A DNA stretch of 64,000 bases from Aeromicrobium sp. (lineage in GTDB: Bacteria; Actinomycetota; Coriobacteriia; Anaerosomatales; Anaerosomataceae). Where the stretch lies: the NCBI GenBank assembly GCA_015351705.1, contig JADIIM010000025.1:1-64000 (forward strand), given 5' to 3'. The translations under genes and the position numbers were made by a program. The first letter of the stretch is position 1, and each line of letters opens with the position of its first letter. A model generated the notes under the pieces. The model was not told where the DNA came from, ran no database searches, and saw only the letters and a list, made by a program, of their open reading frames with translations. Positions 63,036 through 64,000 of this stretch are shown here, piece by piece.

Positions 63036-63965
63036 ATGACGACTCCCTCCACTCCCTCCAGTGGGCGGAGGCTCGGCCGCACGACCACGCGTCGTGCGGC
63101 CGAGGCCGTCGTCCGGGCCATCATCTACCTGTGTGGATGGATGGCTATCATCATCCTGGGCGCTATCGCCGTCTTCCTGATGTGGAACTCCCTCCGTGCC
63201 GTCCAGGAAGCCGGACTGGTCACGATGCTCACCGGGACGGCGTGGTACCCCACGTCCTCACCGGGGAAGTTCGGCATGCTGCCGCTCATCCTGGGCTCCC
63301 TGTTCGTGACCGGGGTGGCGCTCGCGGTCTGTGTGCCGGTGGGCGTGGCGGCCGCCGTGTTCATCTCTGAGTTCTCCGGTCGCCTGGTCAAAGAGGTCAT
63401 GAAGTCGATCATCGAGTTCATGGCCGCTGTTCCCTCGGTGGTCTACGGCCTCATCGGTGTCGCGGTGCTCATCCCGTTCGTGCGGCAGTTCTTCGGGCTC
63501 GACACCGGCATGACTGCGCTCACGGGCGGCATCGTGCTCGGCATCATGTCGATCCCTACGGTGATCTCCATCTCCGAGGACGCGCTGCACGCCGTGCCGG
63601 CGGAGCTGCGCCAGGGGTCAGCGGCGCTCGGCAACACGCGCTGGCAGACCACGTTCAAGGTGACTATCCCGGCGGCGAGCTCCGGCATCTTCGCCGCTGT
63701 AATGCTCGGTCTCGGCCGTGCGATCGGTGAGACGATGGCGGTGCTCATGCTCACCGGGAACGCGGCGGTCATGCCCACGAGCATCTTCGAGTCCGTGCGT
63801 ACGATGACCGGCACGATCGCCGCCGAGATGGGCGAGGTCGTGCAAGGCGGCCTCCACTACTCGGTGCTGTTCGCCGTCGGGCTCGTGCTGTTCACGATCA
63901 CCTTCGCGATCAACCTTGCCGCGGACCTCGTGCTCGAGCGCCAGCGGAAGAGGTGGCGCCGATGA
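63036..63965 (+). CDS. pstC: Phosphate ABC transporter permease PstC
   Basis: A 309-residue permease with a cytosolic N-terminal extension of about 25 residues rich in Thr, Arg and Ser, then six hydrophobic helices. The EAA-type loop reads LRQGSAALGNTRWQTTFKVTIPAASSGIFAAVMLGLGRAIGETMAV, the contact to the ATPase PstB. It starts five bases after pstS, and its stop overlaps the pstA start by four bases. Confidence 0.94.
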   Translation: MTTPSTPSSGRRLGRTTTRRAAEAVVRAIIYLCGWMAIIILGAIAVFLMWNSLRAVQEAGLVTMLTGTAWYPTSSPGKFGMLPLILGSLFVTGVALAVCVPVGVAAAVFISEFSGRLVKEVMKSIIEFMAAVPSVVYGLIGVAVLIPFVRQFFGLDTGMTALTGGIVLGIMSIPTVISISEDALHAVPAELRQGSAALGNTRWQTTFKVTIPAASSGIFAAVMLGLGRAIGETMAVLMLTGNAAVMPTSIFESVRTMTGTIAAEMGEVVQGGLHYSVLFAVGLVLFTITFAINLAADLVLERQRKRWRR

Positions 63966-64000
63966 GCCGTCTTGGTCGCACGCGGCAGGCACGGACCGCC
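63962..64000 (+). CDS. pstA: Phosphate ABC transporter permease PstA, 3' part outside window
   Basis: Only 13 codons (MSRLGRTRQARTA) are visible, starting at an ATG that overlaps the pstC stop by four bases. Identity is inferred from position: pstC is nearly always followed by pstA. The basic N-terminal start fits a cytosolic leader before the first helix. Confidence 0.6.
   Translation, partial: MSRLGRTRQARTA

Overview
The window is high-GC, gene-dense bacterial chromosome made almost entirely of housekeeping genes. I infer an actinomycetote, most likely a deep, anaerobic-type lineage such as Coriobacteriia or a relative (OPB41/Anaerosomatales-like). Three things point there. The backbone order rpoA-rplQ-truA-rplM-rpsI-(glm genes)-acpS-nnr-alr-tsaE-tsaB-rimI/tsaD-groES-groEL-guaB3-guaA matches the order I know from Actinobacteria such as Mycobacterium. 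There are cell-wall-binding-repeat-2 surface proteins. There is a bacterial V/A-type ATPase operon, which most aerobic Actinobacteria lack. Start codons are often GTG or TTG, and Shine-Dalgarno sites are mostly clear. I saw no tRNA, rRNA, CRISPR array, insertion sequence or prophage.

Layout. 2-11249: the distal S10/spc/alpha ribosomal operons (rplP to rplQ), including secY, adk, map, infA, rpmJ and rpoA. 11323-14535: the ECF transporter energizing module (two ATPases plus EcfT) and truA. 14596-15621: rplM-rpsI with a consensus promoter and a strong terminator. 15642-21138, minus strand: a four-gene amino-sugar operon, transcribed as beta-helix protein, glmM, nagB-like, glmS. 21347-25120: acpS, nnr, a CBS-pair protein and alr. 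25308-33937: a complete nine-gene V/A-type ATPase operon (G/H, I, K, E, C, F, A, B, D). 34077-38728: an orphan small gene, a nitroreductase, a family 4 uracil-DNA glycosylase, and tsaE-tsaB-rimI/tsaD for tRNA t6A synthesis. 38881-42683: a secreted PPC + cell-wall-binding protein, then groES-groEL under a CIRCE operator.

42904-50244: a GGDEF diguanylate cyclase, an unusual 11-cysteine protein, a LysE-type exporter, ychF, a UDP-glucose dehydrogenase, and a secreted amidase with cell-wall-binding repeats. 50404-54840: guaB3-guaA behind a long leader, an AroQ chorismate mutase overlapping a DAHP synthase, and a small zinc-ribbon protein with its own promoter. 54880-59480: pcrA (apparently nearly leaderless), a CBS-DRTGG pyrophosphatase and a PAP2 phosphatase. 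59458-64000: phoR-phoB on the minus strand, diverging from pstS-pstC-pstA across a region with 11-bp-phased PHO-box-like repeats.

No clearly new multi-gene system is visible. The items most worth a second look are these: a NagB-like protein with Arg in place of a catalytic Asp, encoded in the same operon as glmS; a GlmU-like beta-helix protein without a nucleotidyltransferase domain; the 11-cysteine orphan protein; the V-ATPase operon placed inside a conserved actinobacterial gene string; an 18-bp terminator-like stem inside the end of truA; and GuaB3 as the only IMPDH-family gene beside guaA.
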